NCBI GenBank assembly: GCA_946476985.1
Contig: CAMKWS010000003.1
Coordinates: 109,296-173,295, forward strand
DNA: 64,000 nucleotides
DNA from: an uncultured Acetobacteraceae bacterium
GTDB taxonomy: Bacteria > Pseudomonadota > Alphaproteobacteria > Acetobacterales > Acetobacteraceae
Direction of reading: 5' to 3'
Part shown: piece by piece, positions 9,479-18,592 of the stretch
Layout of the letters: each line of letters opens with the position of its first letter
Numbering within the stretch: the stretch's first letter is position 1
Notes under the pieces: generated by a model
Told to the model about the DNA's origin: nothing
Databases searched by the model: none
The model's input: the letters and a program-made list of their open reading frames with translations, nothing else
Made by a program: the position numbers and the translations under genes

Positions 9479-11059
9479 CTAATGGTGTCCCTTGCCAACA
9501 ACACGTCCCATACGCTTTTCAGCCATACGCGCCAGCCTGACAAACGGTAGACCAACCAGAAGATAAGCCAACGCAATCAATAACCCTGTTCCGACATAAT
9601 CATAATATGTCGAAGAAAGACGAATATATGTCTGGCTTAACTCCGTTAACGTAATAACAGAGACCAAAGAGCTATCCTTAATCAAAGCAATAAAGTCATT
9701 CGTCATCACTGGCACAACCGTCCGGAAAGCCTGTGGGACAATTACAAGACGCAATGCCTGCACATGCGTCATATTTAGCGCAATAGCTGCCTCGCTCTGT
9801 CCCCGCGGCACAGAAGCCAACCCTGCTCGATAATTCTCCGCTTCATAGGCGGCATAATTCAACCCAAGAGCAAGAACCCCCGCCACGAAGGGCGAAAGCC
9901 GTACTCCAAACGCAGGTAAACCATAGAAGATAAATAAAACTTGAATAAGCAAAGGTGTTCCACGAACAACCTCAACATACAATCCCGCACCCCAGCGTAA
10001 AGGCGCCGTGCCATAAGCTCGTGCCAATGCAAGCAAAAGCCCCAGCCCTACAGCTAACACCATCGCCAAAGCAGAGACGCCCAGCGTCATCATCGCCCCA
10101 CGAAAAATCAACGGCAAAAAGCTTACATAGCGTTGCATCATGGCATGAACACTACTGCCAGACATACGCTCCATCGTGGCACGATAATCTTCCCACGCTG
10201 TTGGCGGAGGCATAGGGCCTGCCTGTTCCCCCATATAATCAGCCATATATGGCGTCCATAAATTCCAGCGCGCTAGAATACGATAAAGCGTGCCGTCTTT
10301 TATGAGAGCCCCCAAAGCCTGGTCTACAGCATCTCTCAGCCTTGGATTCGTCTTAGAGAAAGCAATGCCATAAGCTACACGCCCAATAGGCTCCCCCACA
10401 ATTTGCAACTCATTGGACGTGTAATAAAGGGCTATTGGCTCATCAATTAAGATCGCATCTAGCCGCCCATTCTTCAAATCTGAAAACAGATTTGTTTCTT
10501 CATCATAAGAGCGTACATCATGAGCATCGTGAGCCAATAACAACCGCTCTGCAGATGTATTTTTAATCGTCCCCACAACATGCCCATGCAGAGCCGTCAG
10601 GCTCATTGGACCTCGTTCCCCTTTTCGAAGAACAATTCTATCCACCGTCACATAATAAGGGCGGCTAAAAAGCACCGCTGCCTTATGCTCTGGCGTCATC
10701 TCAATTCCATCAATGACCATGGCATAAAGCCCACGAGCAAGCCCGGGAATAAGACCATCCCATCCATTCTGCACAAAACGTGCATTCCGCCCTAGTTGGG
10801 TGCCAATAGCCTGCATTAACTCATATTCAAAGCCGGTAATACGTCCCTCATGTGCAGGATCATGAAAGACATAAGGCACATTCGCCTCACCGTCTGAAGC
10901 CCAAGGTAAATCCTGACTGTCAACAGCCCCCGGCACCATAAAAGGGGCCGTTACCTCACGCTCGCTTGCCGTTGCGGCATAACCAGCCCCAGCGCATAAC
11001 AATCCAGTACAAAACGTGAACAGTATCGCGGCATGTCTCATGAGCGCACCCATCTTCAT
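9479..11059 (-). CDS. amino-acid ABC importer, fused substrate-binding protein and permease
   Basis: Residues 1-28 are a signal peptide (ILFTFCTGLLCAGAGYA). Residues about 55-285 form a family-3 solute-binding domain (ITGFEYELMQAIGTQLG, then MVIDGIEMTPEHKAAVLFS). Residues about 310-520 form a HisM-type permease with the EAA loop (SVPRGQSEAAIALNMTHVQALRLVIVP is its region). Such fusions occur among polar amino acid transporters, often for glutamine or glutamate. The substrate cannot be told from sequence. The ATG at 11059 follows directly on the TAA of the ATPase gene, giving tight coupling; an internal ATG at 11053 is also possible. Confidence 0.9.
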   Translation of the reverse strand: MKMGALMRHAAILFTFCTGLLCAGAGYAATASEREVTAPFMVPGAVDSQDLPWASDGEANVPYVFHDPAHEGRITGFEYELMQAIGTQLGRNARFVQNGWDGLIPGLARGLYAMVIDGIEMTPEHKAAVLFSRPYYVTVDRIVLRKGERGPMSLTALHGHVVGTIKNTSAERLLLAHDAHDVRSYDEETNLFSDLKNGRLDAILIDEPIALYYTSNELQIVGEPIGRVAYGIAFSKTNPRLRDAVDQALGALIKDGTLYRILARWNLWTPYMADYMGEQAGPMPPPTAWEDYRATMERMSGSSVHAMMQRYVSFLPLIFRGAMMTLGVSALAMVLAVGLGLLLALARAYGTAPLRWGAGLYVEVVRGTPLLIQVLFIFYGLPAFGVRLSPFVAGVLALGLNYAAYEAENYRAGLASVPRGQSEAAIALNMTHVQALRLVIVPQAFRTVVPVMTNDFIALIKDSSLVSVITLTELSQTYIRLSSTYYDYVGTGLLIALAYLLVGLPFVRLARMAEKRMGRVVGKGHH

Positions 11060-11836
11060 TTAAAGTAGCGTCCTCAAAAAGCGCCGTGTCCCCGGCTCAC
11101 GCGGATTGGCAAAAATTACGTCTGGGTCACCACTCTCAACAATCTGCCCAGCTTCTAAAAACAACACCCGATCAGAGGCTGCACGGGCAAAACGCATATC
11201 ATGTGTCACAACCAGCTGCGTCATTCCTTCACGATCCAGAGCCCTCATAACTGAGAGCACTTCTTCAGAGAGTTCCGGATCTAATGCAGATGTTGGCTCA
11301 TCATATAACATCACAGACGGCTTCATAGCCAAAGCACGTGCAATAGCGGCACGTTGCTGCTGCCCGCCGGAAAGACGGTCTGGGTACCGCTCTTTTACCG
11401 CCGCAAGCCCTACCTTCTCTAACAAGCTACAAGCTATCGCTCGAGCTTCATCTTCACCTATGCGCTTCACTTGCATCGGTGCCAACATCACATTCTCAAG
11501 CACGGTACGGTGCGGAAACAGATTAAACGACTGGAATACCATCCCAACATGCGCTCTTAAACGATGAGCCTGCACTTCGTCTGAACGCCGCCAATGTCGG
11601 GCACTCGCTACTGTAACATCCTCAACACGCACTGTACCTTCATCGGGATGCTCTAAGAAATTCAGGCAGCGCAAAAAGGTCGACTTCCCACAGCCTGAGG
11701 GGCCGATGATAGAAATCAACTCACCACGTTCAACATCCAGCGAAACCCCTCGGAGAATCTCATGCCCTCCGAAGGACTTGGCGATACCGGTCGCCTGAAG
11801 CACCAAGTCAGTCAGTTCTGAATATCCTTGCCGCAC
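11060..11836 (-). CDS. polar amino-acid ABC transporter ATP-binding protein
   Basis: The product of 258 residues is the ATPase partner of the fused binding protein/permease. It shows Walker A GPSGCGKST, Q-loop VFQSFNLFPH, signature LSGGQQQR, Walker B VMLYDEPTSALDP and the H-loop VTHDM, in the arrangement of the GlnQ/HisP family. The start used is a GTG at 11836 without a strong ribosome binding site; TTG or GTG codons 30-33 bp inside are alternatives. It is the first gene of a two-gene operon. Confidence 0.92.
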   Translation of the reverse strand: MRQGYSELTDLVLQATGIAKSFGGHEILRGVSLDVERGELISIIGPSGCGKSTFLRCLNFLEHPDEGTVRVEDVTVASARHWRRSDEVQAHRLRAHVGMVFQSFNLFPHRTVLENVMLAPMQVKRIGEDEARAIACSLLEKVGLAAVKERYPDRLSGGQQQRAAIARALAMKPSVMLYDEPTSALDPELSEEVLSVMRALDREGMTQLVVTHDMRFARAASDRVLFLEAGQIVESGDPDVIFANPREPGTRRFLRTLL

Positions 11837-12035
11837 GCTGCAACACAGAGTCCTGCCCTACAGTCATTCACCATTACGCCTTCATAAACACAAGCACCCT
11901 TTAAGAGAAACACCCTTTTATGTATTTTCTTCCTATAAACCCTTTCTTTTCCTCACAATAACCTTACCTCCCACCCGAACACCCTTCTTCGCCCTCTAAA
12001 ATGGGCCTTTCCATACTTCATGTGAAACAATTTCC

Positions 12036-13457
12036 ATGGCCCTACCCCCTCCCTCCACTTCATCACTCTTGCCTGAAGATGATTCAGGCACATCAGCAGC
12101 AAAAACCGCAGCAGCCTTAGAAGCACATCACACAGCACCTCTTTTAGAACTTCAGAACATCCAACTAAGCCGTGCCGGACGAAATATTTTAAAAAATATT
12201 TCCCTCACGCTTCATCCCGGAGAGTGCCTCATCCTTACCGGACCTAACGGCTCTGGCAAAAGCTCGCTTCTCCGTATGATAGCTCATTTATGCCCTCCCT
12301 CAGACGGAAGTGTACAATGCTATAGTCCTTTCGAATGGTTGGGCCCCGATAATGCCCTCAAACCCACACTCACCGTGGAACAAAATCTCTGTCTTCTAAA
12401 AGATTATCCCCTTACAGAGCTCCACACAGCACTCAATACCCTTAAGCTGGCTCGCTTTATCAACACACCTATTCGCCTTTTGTCATTAGGGCAGAAACGT
12501 CGAGTCGCATTTACACGTCTTCTTCTCTCCAAAGCTCCCTTATGGCTTCTAGATGAACCCGCCAATGGCCTAGATGCACAAAGCCGCTCCCTCTTGGAGA
12601 GCCTTATTTCCCAGCATCTCCAAAAAGGTGGTGCTGTTGTGATGGCATCACATACGCCTCTCAACACCCCCTACAGCTATATTCTTACATTCACACCACC
12701 AGAGACGCCGACCCTACCCACCACAACACACATTATCCCCCCTACCAACACACCTCATCACTCCTCACATTCCGCCACATCACATCCCTCTTCCTCCCTC
12801 CTTCCGCTTACGGCACTCATCAAACGGGAATTATTTTTAACCCTCCGCCACGGGGCCGAGACACTAGCAGCAATGCTATTTCTGCTAATATGCAGCGCCT
12901 TATTCCCCCTCGCATTAGGTCCTAACGACATCTTACTTCAACAAGCAGGTGGAGGTATTTTATGGGTATGCGCCCTTCTAACCTGTCTTCTTCCTCTTGA
13001 ACGCCTCTATAATGCAGATGCAGATGATGGCTCACTAGAACTCTTGCATGTGCATTCCTCAGCCATGCCTATTGCTCTAGGAAAAATCATCACTCATTGG
13101 CTCGTCAGTGGCTTACCTATTGTGCTCCTTACCCCCCTCCTGAGCCTCTTCTTTCATCTCTCAACCAACATCATTCCAACATTCATGCTGAGCCTAACTC
13201 TAGGCAGCATGACACTCTCCCTGATCGGAGGGATGACAGCTGCACTAACACTCGGCGCACGCCGCAACAGCCTGCTTCTTCCTATCCTGACATTACCGCT
13301 CATGACGCCAAGTCTGATTTTCGGCGTCCTTACCACCACCACTACAAGTGGTACCTCCCCGGCATCCAATATGAGTCTTCTTGCAGCCTTCTTCTGCCTT
13401 GCCCTTCCTATCTGCCCTTTCCTGGCAGGAGTAGCTTTAAAAGACGCACAGCATTAA
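12036..13457 (+). CDS. fused haem exporter CcmA-CcmB (cytochrome c maturation)
   Basis: Residues about 35-215 are a CcmA-type ATPase (Walker A GPNGSGKSS, signature LSLGQKRR, Walker B LWLLDEPANGLD). A Pro/Thr/Ser/His linker (about 218-258) joins it to a CcmB-type permease (about 259-473) with six hydrophobic segments and LIKRELFLTLRHGAETLAAM. CcmA and CcmB are normally separate proteins of the CcmABCD complex that releases holo-CcmE for cytochrome c maturation. The residues before the ABC domain are rich in Ser/Ala and may not be conserved. No ccmC or ccmD follows; the gene ends at a bidirectional terminator. Confidence 0.85.
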   Translation: MALPPPSTSSLLPEDDSGTSAAKTAAALEAHHTAPLLELQNIQLSRAGRNILKNISLTLHPGECLILTGPNGSGKSSLLRMIAHLCPPSDGSVQCYSPFEWLGPDNALKPTLTVEQNLCLLKDYPLTELHTALNTLKLARFINTPIRLLSLGQKRRVAFTRLLLSKAPLWLLDEPANGLDAQSRSLLESLISQHLQKGGAVVMASHTPLNTPYSYILTFTPPETPTLPTTTHIIPPTNTPHHSSHSATSHPSSSLLPLTALIKRELFLTLRHGAETLAAMLFLLICSALFPLALGPNDILLQQAGGGILWVCALLTCLLPLERLYNADADDGSLELLHVHSSAMPIALGKIITHWLVSGLPIVLLTPLLSLFFHLSTNIIPTFMLSLTLGSMTLSLIGGMTAALTLGARRNSLLLPILTLPLMTPSLIFGVLTTTTTSGTSPASNMSLLAAFFCLALPICPFLAGVALKDAQH

Positions 13458-13481
13458 AAGCTCCCCCTCCCATGACACCAT

Positions 13482-13515
13482 AAAAAAACCGCCCTCTCTA
13501 AAGAGGGCGGTTTTT
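13482..13515. terminator. bidirectional intrinsic terminator
   Basis: CCGCCCTCT (13489-13497), loop CTAA and AGAGGGCGG (13502-13510) make a perfect 9-bp stem flanked by seven A on the left and five T on the right. It lies between the convergent ccmA-ccmB fusion and accC and can serve both. Confidence 0.92.
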
Positions 13516-13557
13516 AAACGATAGCCACAAAATACAACCACCTAGATGATCAAGACT

Positions 13558-14913
13558 TTAAGCCTTATCTTCCTGTAGCTTCGCCACAAAGTTTTCTAAC
13601 CAATGAATGGTATAGTCACCTTTCTGGAAGCTTGGTTCTTCCAGAATCTTCTGATGCAACGGAATAACCGTCTTCACACCTTCAACCACACACTCGGTTA
13701 GAGCGCGTTGCATACGCGTAATCGCTTCAGCACGTGTTGGCGCATAAACGATCAACTTTGCAATCATACTGTCATAATAAGGCGGCACCTTATATCCAGC
13801 AAAGAGAGCACTATCGATACGCACTCCAAGCCCACCCGGCGCATGAAAAACGTTAATCGTACCAGGGTTTGGTGCAAATGTGTCTGGATCCTCAGCGTTG
13901 ATACGACATTCAATCGCATGGCCAGACATCACAATGTCATCTTGCTTGTAGCTAAGCTTCTCACCCGCAGCGACGCGGATCTGCTCACGCACAAGGTCTA
14001 CACCGCACACCATCTCGGTAACAGGATGTTCCACCTGCAAACGAGTGTTCATTTCAATAAAACAGAACTGCCCGTCCTGATACAAGAACTCCAACGTCCC
14101 TGCATTGCGATATCCCATACGAGACAACGCATCCGTGACTGTCTTACCAATCTCATTACGCTGTTCTTCTGTAATAACAGGAGACCCAGCCTCCTCAAGC
14201 AGCTTCTGGTGACGACGCTGCAAAGAACAATCACGCTCACCAAAATGGACAACATTACCGTGCGTGTCGCCCATGATCTGCAATTCAATATGGCGTGGCT
14301 TATCGAGATATTTCTCAAGATAAACTTCATCATTACCAAAAGCAGCACGAGCTTCAGTCCGCGCGACACTCCACGCTTCCTCAATCTCATCAGCCGTTTG
14401 GGCAACTTTCATACCACGACCGCCACCACCAGCAGCAGCCTTAATCAACACCGGATAACCAACCTTAGCGGCAACCTCACGAGCCTCATCAAGACTTTTT
14501 AAAGCCCCATCAGACCCAGGCACCAGCGGAACGCCCAGCGCTTCCATGGTCGTTTTAGCGGTGATTTTATCACCCATCATACGGATATGTTCAGCGGTCG
14601 GGCCAATAAACGCCAAACCATGCTCTTCTACCGTTTCGGCAAAATCCGCATTCTCAGAGAGGAAGCCATATCCAGGATGGATAGCCTCAGCCCCTGTGAT
14701 GGTGGCTGCTGCAAGAATAGCCGCCACATTTAGGTAAGAATCACGAGAACTCGGCGGGCCAATACACACCGCCTCGTCCGCTAAACGCACATGCATAGCA
14801 TCTGCATCTGCTGTGGAATGCACAGCAACAGTCTTGATGCCCATCTCACGACAGGCACGCAAAACACGCAGAGCAATCTCGCCTCGATTGGCAATCAGGA
14901 TTTTAGAAAACAT
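13558..14913 (-). CDS. accC: acetyl-CoA carboxylase, biotin carboxylase subunit
   Basis: This 451-residue ATP-grasp enzyme carboxylates biotin on AccB with bicarbonate and ATP, the first half-reaction of fatty acid synthesis. It starts [17 protein letters not shown], has the glycine-rich loop [13 protein letters not shown], the [12 protein letters not shown] segment and the catalytic [14 protein letters not shown] motif. Length and motifs are canonical. The start overlaps the accB stop by one base (TAATG). The gene is the last of aroQ-accB-accC and ends at the 13482-13515 terminator. Confidence 0.97.
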   Translation of the reverse strand: MFSKILIANRGEIALRVLRACREMGIKTVAVHSTADADAMHVRLADEAVCIGPPSSRDSYLNVAAILAAATITGAEAIHPGYGFLSENADFAETVEEHGLAFIGPTAEHIRMMGDKITAKTTMEALGVPLVPGSDGALKSLDEAREVAAKVGYPVLIKAAAGGGGRGMKVAQTADEIEEAWSVARTEARAAFGNDEVYLEKYLDKPRHIELQIMGDTHGNVVHFGERDCSLQRRHQKLLEEAGSPVITEEQRNEIGKTVTDALSRMGYRNAGTLEFLYQDGQFCFIEMNTRLQVEHPVTEMVCGVDLVREQIRVAAGEKLSYKQDDIVMSGHAIECRINAEDPDTFAPNPGTINVFHAPGGLGVRIDSALFAGYKVPPYYDSMIAKLIVYAPTRAEAITRMQRALTECVVEGVKTVIPLHQKILEEPSFQKGDYTIHWLENFVAKLQEDKA

Positions 14914-15371
14914 TACTCGATAATCGCCAGTGGTGCACCAAACTCAACCGGATCGCCAGACGCCACACAATAGCGGACCAATGTACCAGCACGTGGCGCC
15001 TTAATCTGGTTAAATGTCTTCATCGCTTCGATCAGCATAATGGTCTGACCAGCAGCAACCTGTGCGCCTTCCTGCACAAAAGGCGGAGAAGACGGATCCG
15101 GCGTCAGGTAAGCTACCCCCACCATCGGACTTGGCACAGCACCAGGATGAGATGCCGGGTCAGCAGCGGCAGCCGGAGCTGCCTCACCAGCAGGAGCGGC
15201 AGCTGCAGCAACTGGAGCAGCTGCGACAGGGGCAGCAGCCTGAACAGTGACATTCCGGGCAACACGAAGGCGGTTATCACCCTCGGAAACTTCAATTTCG
15301 GTCAGACCTGTATCCGTCAGGATATCGGCCAGCGCCCGAATGGCGTCCTTGTCCACGAGCATACGGCTCAT
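14913..15371 (-). CDS. accB: acetyl-CoA carboxylase biotin carboxyl carrier protein
   Basis: The product of 152 residues carries biotin on K118 in the motif [10 protein letters not shown]. The N-terminal helix region ([22 protein letters not shown]) and the C-terminal biotinyl domain are separated by an Ala/Pro-rich flexible linker of about 35 residues. It shuttles carboxybiotin between AccC and the AccA/AccD carboxyltransferase. The ATG at 15371 overlaps the aroQ stop (ATGA). Confidence 0.96.
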   Translation of the reverse strand: MSRMLVDKDAIRALADILTDTGLTEIEVSEGDNRLRVARNVTVQAAAPVAAAPVAAAAAPAGEAAPAAAADPASHPGAVPSPMVGVAYLTPDPSSPPFVQEGAQVAAGQTIMLIEAMKTFNQIKAPRAGTLVRYCVASGDPVEFGAPLAIIE

Positions 15372-15838
15372 CCTTCATCCTCAATCATATCTGCCACCGC
15401 CTGTAAGGCATGGGCGTACCCGCGCACCCCCAACCCGCAAATCACACCGCGGGCCGCCTGGGAAACATATGTGTGATGACGAAATGCTTCCCGACGGTGA
15501 ATGTTTGACATATGCACCTCAATTACCGGCAACTCAACCGCCAAAAGCGCATCGAGCAAGGCAATCGACGTGTGCCCATAGGCCGCAGGATTAATTACAA
15601 TGCCATTCGCACGGCCCCGACATTCCTGCACCCAAGACACAAGCTCCCCCTCAATGTTCGTCTGGCGGAAATCCACCGAAACATCCAACCGCTCAGCCGC
15701 CTGCAAACACAGCTGCTCCACATCATCCAGTGTCGCATCGCCATAAATCTCAGGCTGGCGTAAACCGAGCATATTTAAGTTGGGTCCATTAAGGACAACT
15801 ATAAGAGGTCGCTTCATCCGAACGGCTGATAGCATTTT
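15368..15838 (-). CDS. aroQ: type II 3-dehydroquinate dehydratase
   Basis: The 156-residue product dehydrates 3-dehydroquinate in the shikimate pathway. NGPNLNMLG is at residues 16-24, with R26 and Y31 of the active-site lid in RQPEIYG. NPAAYGHTSIAL and EVHMSNIHRREAFRHH complete the family pattern. I chose the ATG at 15838 because AGGGA lies 8 nt upstream. ATG codons at 15844 and 15817 are worse placed, and a much longer frame to 15949 would include the promoter. aroQ heads the operon with accB and accC, a common alphaproteobacterial pairing. Confidence 0.95.
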   Translation of the reverse strand, partial: KMLSAVRMKRPLIVVLNGPNLNMLGLRQPEIYGDATLDDVEQLCLQAAERLDVSVDFRQTNIEGELVSWVQECRGRANGIVINPAAYGHTSIALLDALLAVELPVIEVHMSNIHRREAFRHHTYVSQAARGVICGLGVRGYAHALQAVADMIEDEG

Positions 15839-15861
15839 CATCTTCCCTAGGTAAAGGTACT

Positions 15862-15891
15862 CTATCACAGGACAATAACTAAAAAGGTCAA
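15862..15891 (-). promoter_or_regulatory. putative promoter of aroQ-accB-accC
   Basis: The minus strand has TTGACC (15891-15886), an 18-nt spacer and TGATAG (15867-15862). Transcription would start near 15855, just ahead of the AGGGA ribosome binding site of aroQ. Assigned by motif only. Confidence 0.4.
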
Positions 15892-16036
15892 AACAGTCCT
15901 TTTTATCATCCAACCACCACACCGAATCCGGCTCAGCAATCGCAGACAACCACGCTATACCTCACATGTCTCCCTCGCCAGATAAAAGAGCCTCCCTAAA
16001 AAATGCTTCCCATTCCTCTCAAAAAACAACCAAAGT

Positions 16037-16054
16037 GTGTCTTTTAAAAGACAC
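16037..16054. repeat. 18-bp perfect palindrome after the BrkB gene
   Basis: GTGTCTTTTAAAAGACAC abuts the brkB-like stop codon. On the minus strand it is followed by a T-rich stretch, so it could act as a weak terminator for that gene. An operator role is also possible. Confidence 0.5.
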
Positions 16055-17020
16055 CTATTTATCCAAAATCCCCATTTCTTTGCGAATTGTTAGCCGGTAC
16101 CCTCGTTCTTCAATCTCCGCATTTAATACGGCTCCAAAAAGCACCACATAAGCACTGACAAACAGCCACATCATCACTACAGCCACTGTCCCGAAAGGAC
16201 CATAAGTCGTACTGTAGCTTGCGATATACGTAACGTACCATGAAAACCCAAAAGAAACGGCGACCCACAATAATGTCGCCACAAAAGCCCCCGGGAAAAT
16301 CCACCGCCAGCACGTCCATCGCTCTCTACAAGGCGCAATACGATAAAGAAGAATCACCGCAGTAAACACAAAGAGCAACATAATAGCTGGAGCCAGCCAA
16401 TGCACTAAAACAGGTGTCCCCCTCTCCAACAGGAAGTGCAGTGAGGGGGGGATGTTTTCTGCTGTTACACCGACATAGCTAAAATAATGCGGCAAGTAAT
16501 CTACCAAAGCAGGCGCTGCCACCATCAGAGCTAGCGTCAAACACGCGCCAATAATCGCCATGACAGTTGTGCCAACAGCCAACCATTGGAAATGCCAGAA
16601 GCCTCGCGTTTCTTTCGCATGATAAACCAAATTCAACGCTGAAAGAATCGACTTACTACTTGTCGTAATCGACCAAAACGCTACAGCCAAAGAAAATACC
16701 AAACGCAATGTCAAAGCTGAATGTGATTGCGACACGAGCTCGTGCACTTGGTCAAAAATCATCGAATAAGCTGAAGGCGGCAATAAATTCTTTATGACAT
16801 AAAGCTGCCCTTCTGCTGCCTCCACATCAAACGCCAGACCATAAATCGAGATCAACGCTGTTAGTGCAGGGAAAAGAGATAAAGTCGCAAAAAAAGCACA
16901 GCCTGCTGCACTCAAAGACGTGCGGCTATCACTACTATTTGTCAAAATCTGCTGGCACATCTCTCTCCAGCCCGCCGGGGGAGGAGGCACAGTTAAAAGC
17001 GTCTCAAAAGATTCAGGCAC
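16055..17020 (-). CDS. YihY/BrkB family inner-membrane protein
   Basis: This 321-residue protein has about six membrane segments. The family pattern is clear: SLSAAGCAFFATLSLFPALTALISIYG at the start, WSITTSSKSILSALNLVYHAKETR in the middle, and GAFVATLLWVAVSFGFSWYV with SYSTTYGPFGTVAVVMMWLF near the end. The molecular role of the family is not settled (transport or envelope functions are suggested; the older RNase BN name is wrong). It is transcribed divergently from the ornithine decarboxylase leader. Confidence 0.9.
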   Translation of the reverse strand: MPESFETLLTVPPPPAGWREMCQQILTNSSDSRTSLSAAGCAFFATLSLFPALTALISIYGLAFDVEAAEGQLYVIKNLLPPSAYSMIFDQVHELVSQSHSALTLRLVFSLAVAFWSITTSSKSILSALNLVYHAKETRGFWHFQWLAVGTTVMAIIGACLTLALMVAAPALVDYLPHYFSYVGVTAENIPPSLHFLLERGTPVLVHWLAPAIMLLFVFTAVILLYRIAPCRERWTCWRWIFPGAFVATLLWVAVSFGFSWYVTYIASYSTTYGPFGTVAVVMMWLFVSAYVVLFGAVLNAEIEERGYRLTIRKEMGILDK

Positions 17021-17094
17021 GCAGTGCTGCCTCCCTCACAATTATCCTCGCCACACTCTTAGCGACACAACTCAACGGCATTTTCCAGTTTTAA

Positions 17095-17378
17095 TGAAAA
17101 AGCACCTGTTAACTAACACACATCTATTAACGTATTTGTGTTCAGTAAAACAAAATCTTCACAAAACTCTTGCATTTATAAACAATTTAGGCTTTTCACG
17201 CACTTCACGCAGCAACGCACGTGCCACTGGCCCTCTCGCGGTTACGCAACGACGTCAAGCGTTCTGGCTCTCGCGCCTCCATCTCTACGGGGATAGCGAG
17301 ACTTCGCCGGTCCGTTCGACCGTTTCGCAACATCTCATCAGCTTTACCGCTGAGGAGACTTCTGGGGAAGTGAGTATC
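17095..17378 (+). promoter_or_regulatory. long structured 5' leader of ornithine decarboxylase (speF-type leader candidate)
   Basis: About 280 bases before the decarboxylase ATG hold no convincing gene. They contain adjacent small hairpins (GCGA-GACT-TCGC and CGGTC-CGTTC-GACCG near 17297-17325). Next to the start codon, ACTTC-TGGG-GAAGT (about 17358-17371) can fold over the ribosome binding region. A conserved leader RNA called speF is known upstream of ornithine decarboxylase genes in Alphaproteobacteria. I infer, but cannot prove, that this is that element or a relative. Confidence 0.4.
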
Positions 17379-18521
17379 ATGACTCCCAAAATTACCCGTT
17401 TCCTTGCCGAAAACACACCGGCCACCCCCTGCCTAATTGTCGATCTCGACATTATCAAAGAAAAATACACAGCTCTACAAAATGCCTTGCCATCAGCTCG
17501 AGTGCATTATGCTGTTAAAGCGAACCCTGCTCACGCTATTCTTAAACAACTACACGCATTAGGCTCATATTTTGACATCGCCTCACCTGGCGAAATGCAC
17601 CTCTGCCTGAAAGCAGGCATACCGGCAGAGAAACTTTCCTTTGGCCATACCGTCAAAACGGCTGCATCTATCCAAGAAGCTCATCAACACGGCGTCACAC
17701 TCTTCGCTTTTGATAGCCTCGAAGAGTTAGAAAAACTCGCTAAACACGCCCCCGGCTGCCGGGTATTCTGCCGCCTCACAGTTCTCAATACAGGCGCACA
17801 ATGGCCTCTATCCCGCAAATTTGGCACCAGTGTTGAACACGCATACACTCTCCTAAAACACGCTCAACAGCTAAAACTACACCCCACCGGCCTTTCTTTT
17901 CACGTCGGCAGCCAACAAACCTCTACAGATGCCTACCGCGACGCTATCTCCCAAGCGGCACAACTTTACTTCCGCCTACAAAAAGATGGAATCACTCTAG
18001 ACTTCTTTAATATGGGCGGTGGTTTTCCAAGCCATTACACAAACCCCGTCCCTCCTATTACAGCATTTAGTGAAAGCATCTCACGCGCGATGAAGGAACA
18101 TTTCCCTCAAGGCAATGCCCCACACATATTGCTCGAACCCGGACGCTACATGGTAGGAGATGCTGGAGTTGTGCATAGCGAAATTACTCTTGCCAGCCGT
18201 CGCGGAGGCAAAGCAACCGACCCACGCTGGATTTATCTCGACATTGGCCGCTTTGGGGGGTTAGCCGAGACTGAAGGTGAAGCCATACGTTATGCCTTTC
18301 AAACAGCATATGACAACACAACCCAATCACGTTCTCCCTGCATCATTGCCGGGCCCACATGCGATAGTATGGATGTACTGTACGAGAAGAATCCCGTTGC
18401 TCTGCCAGACGAACTTACAACGGGAGACAAAATCACCATCCTCACAACAGGTGCCTACGTCTCCACCTATTGCTCCACGGGCTTTAATGGTTTCGCCCCT
18501 CTCGCAGAATATTATATTTAA
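17379..18521 (+). CDS. ornithine decarboxylase (fold-III PLP enzyme)
   Basis: The 380-residue protein belongs to the eukaryotic-type ODC/DAP decarboxylase family. The PLP-binding lysine is in VHYAVKANPAHAIL, the glycine loop is NMGGGFPSHY and the phosphate-binding arginine is in EPGRYMVGDAG. The active-site cysteine and aspartate occur in GPTCDSMDVLYEK, which fits ornithine (or lysine/ornithine) rather than DAP decarboxylase. It makes putrescine. The ATG at 17379 was chosen because family similarity begins there, although the frame stays open far upstream. A terminator at 18535-18570 follows. Confidence 0.9.
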   Translation: MTPKITRFLAENTPATPCLIVDLDIIKEKYTALQNALPSARVHYAVKANPAHAILKQLHALGSYFDIASPGEMHLCLKAGIPAEKLSFGHTVKTAASIQEAHQHGVTLFAFDSLEELEKLAKHAPGCRVFCRLTVLNTGAQWPLSRKFGTSVEHAYTLLKHAQQLKLHPTGLSFHVGSQQTSTDAYRDAISQAAQLYFRLQKDGITLDFFNMGGGFPSHYTNPVPPITAFSESISRAMKEHFPQGNAPHILLEPGRYMVGDAGVVHSEITLASRRGGKATDPRWIYLDIGRFGGLAETEGEAIRYAFQTAYDNTTQSRSPCIIAGPTCDSMDVLYEKNPVALPDELTTGDKITILTTGAYVSTYCSTGFNGFAPLAEYYI

Positions 18522-18534
18522 CCATTCACCCTAT

Positions 18535-18570
18535 AAAAAAGGCCACTCCCATGCTGGGTGTGGCCTTTAA
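18535..18570. terminator. bidirectional terminator
   Basis: GGCCAC (18541-18546) pairs with GTGGCC (18560-18565), with further C/G pairs inside, flanked by A6 on the left and TTT on the right. It separates the convergent ornithine decarboxylase and ABC exporter genes. Confidence 0.8.
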
Positions 18571-18592
18571 AAATACAACACATCCCTCCCAC

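Noticed and set aside
15838..15949. Longer start for aroQ
   Set aside because: The extension covers the putative -35/-10 elements and lacks similarity; AGGGA is correctly placed for the ATG at 15838.
16920..17378. N-terminal extension of ornithine decarboxylase
   Set aside because: The frame is open, but the extra 153 residues overlap the divergent BrkB gene and have no family similarity; decarboxylase similarity starts at the ATG at 17379.
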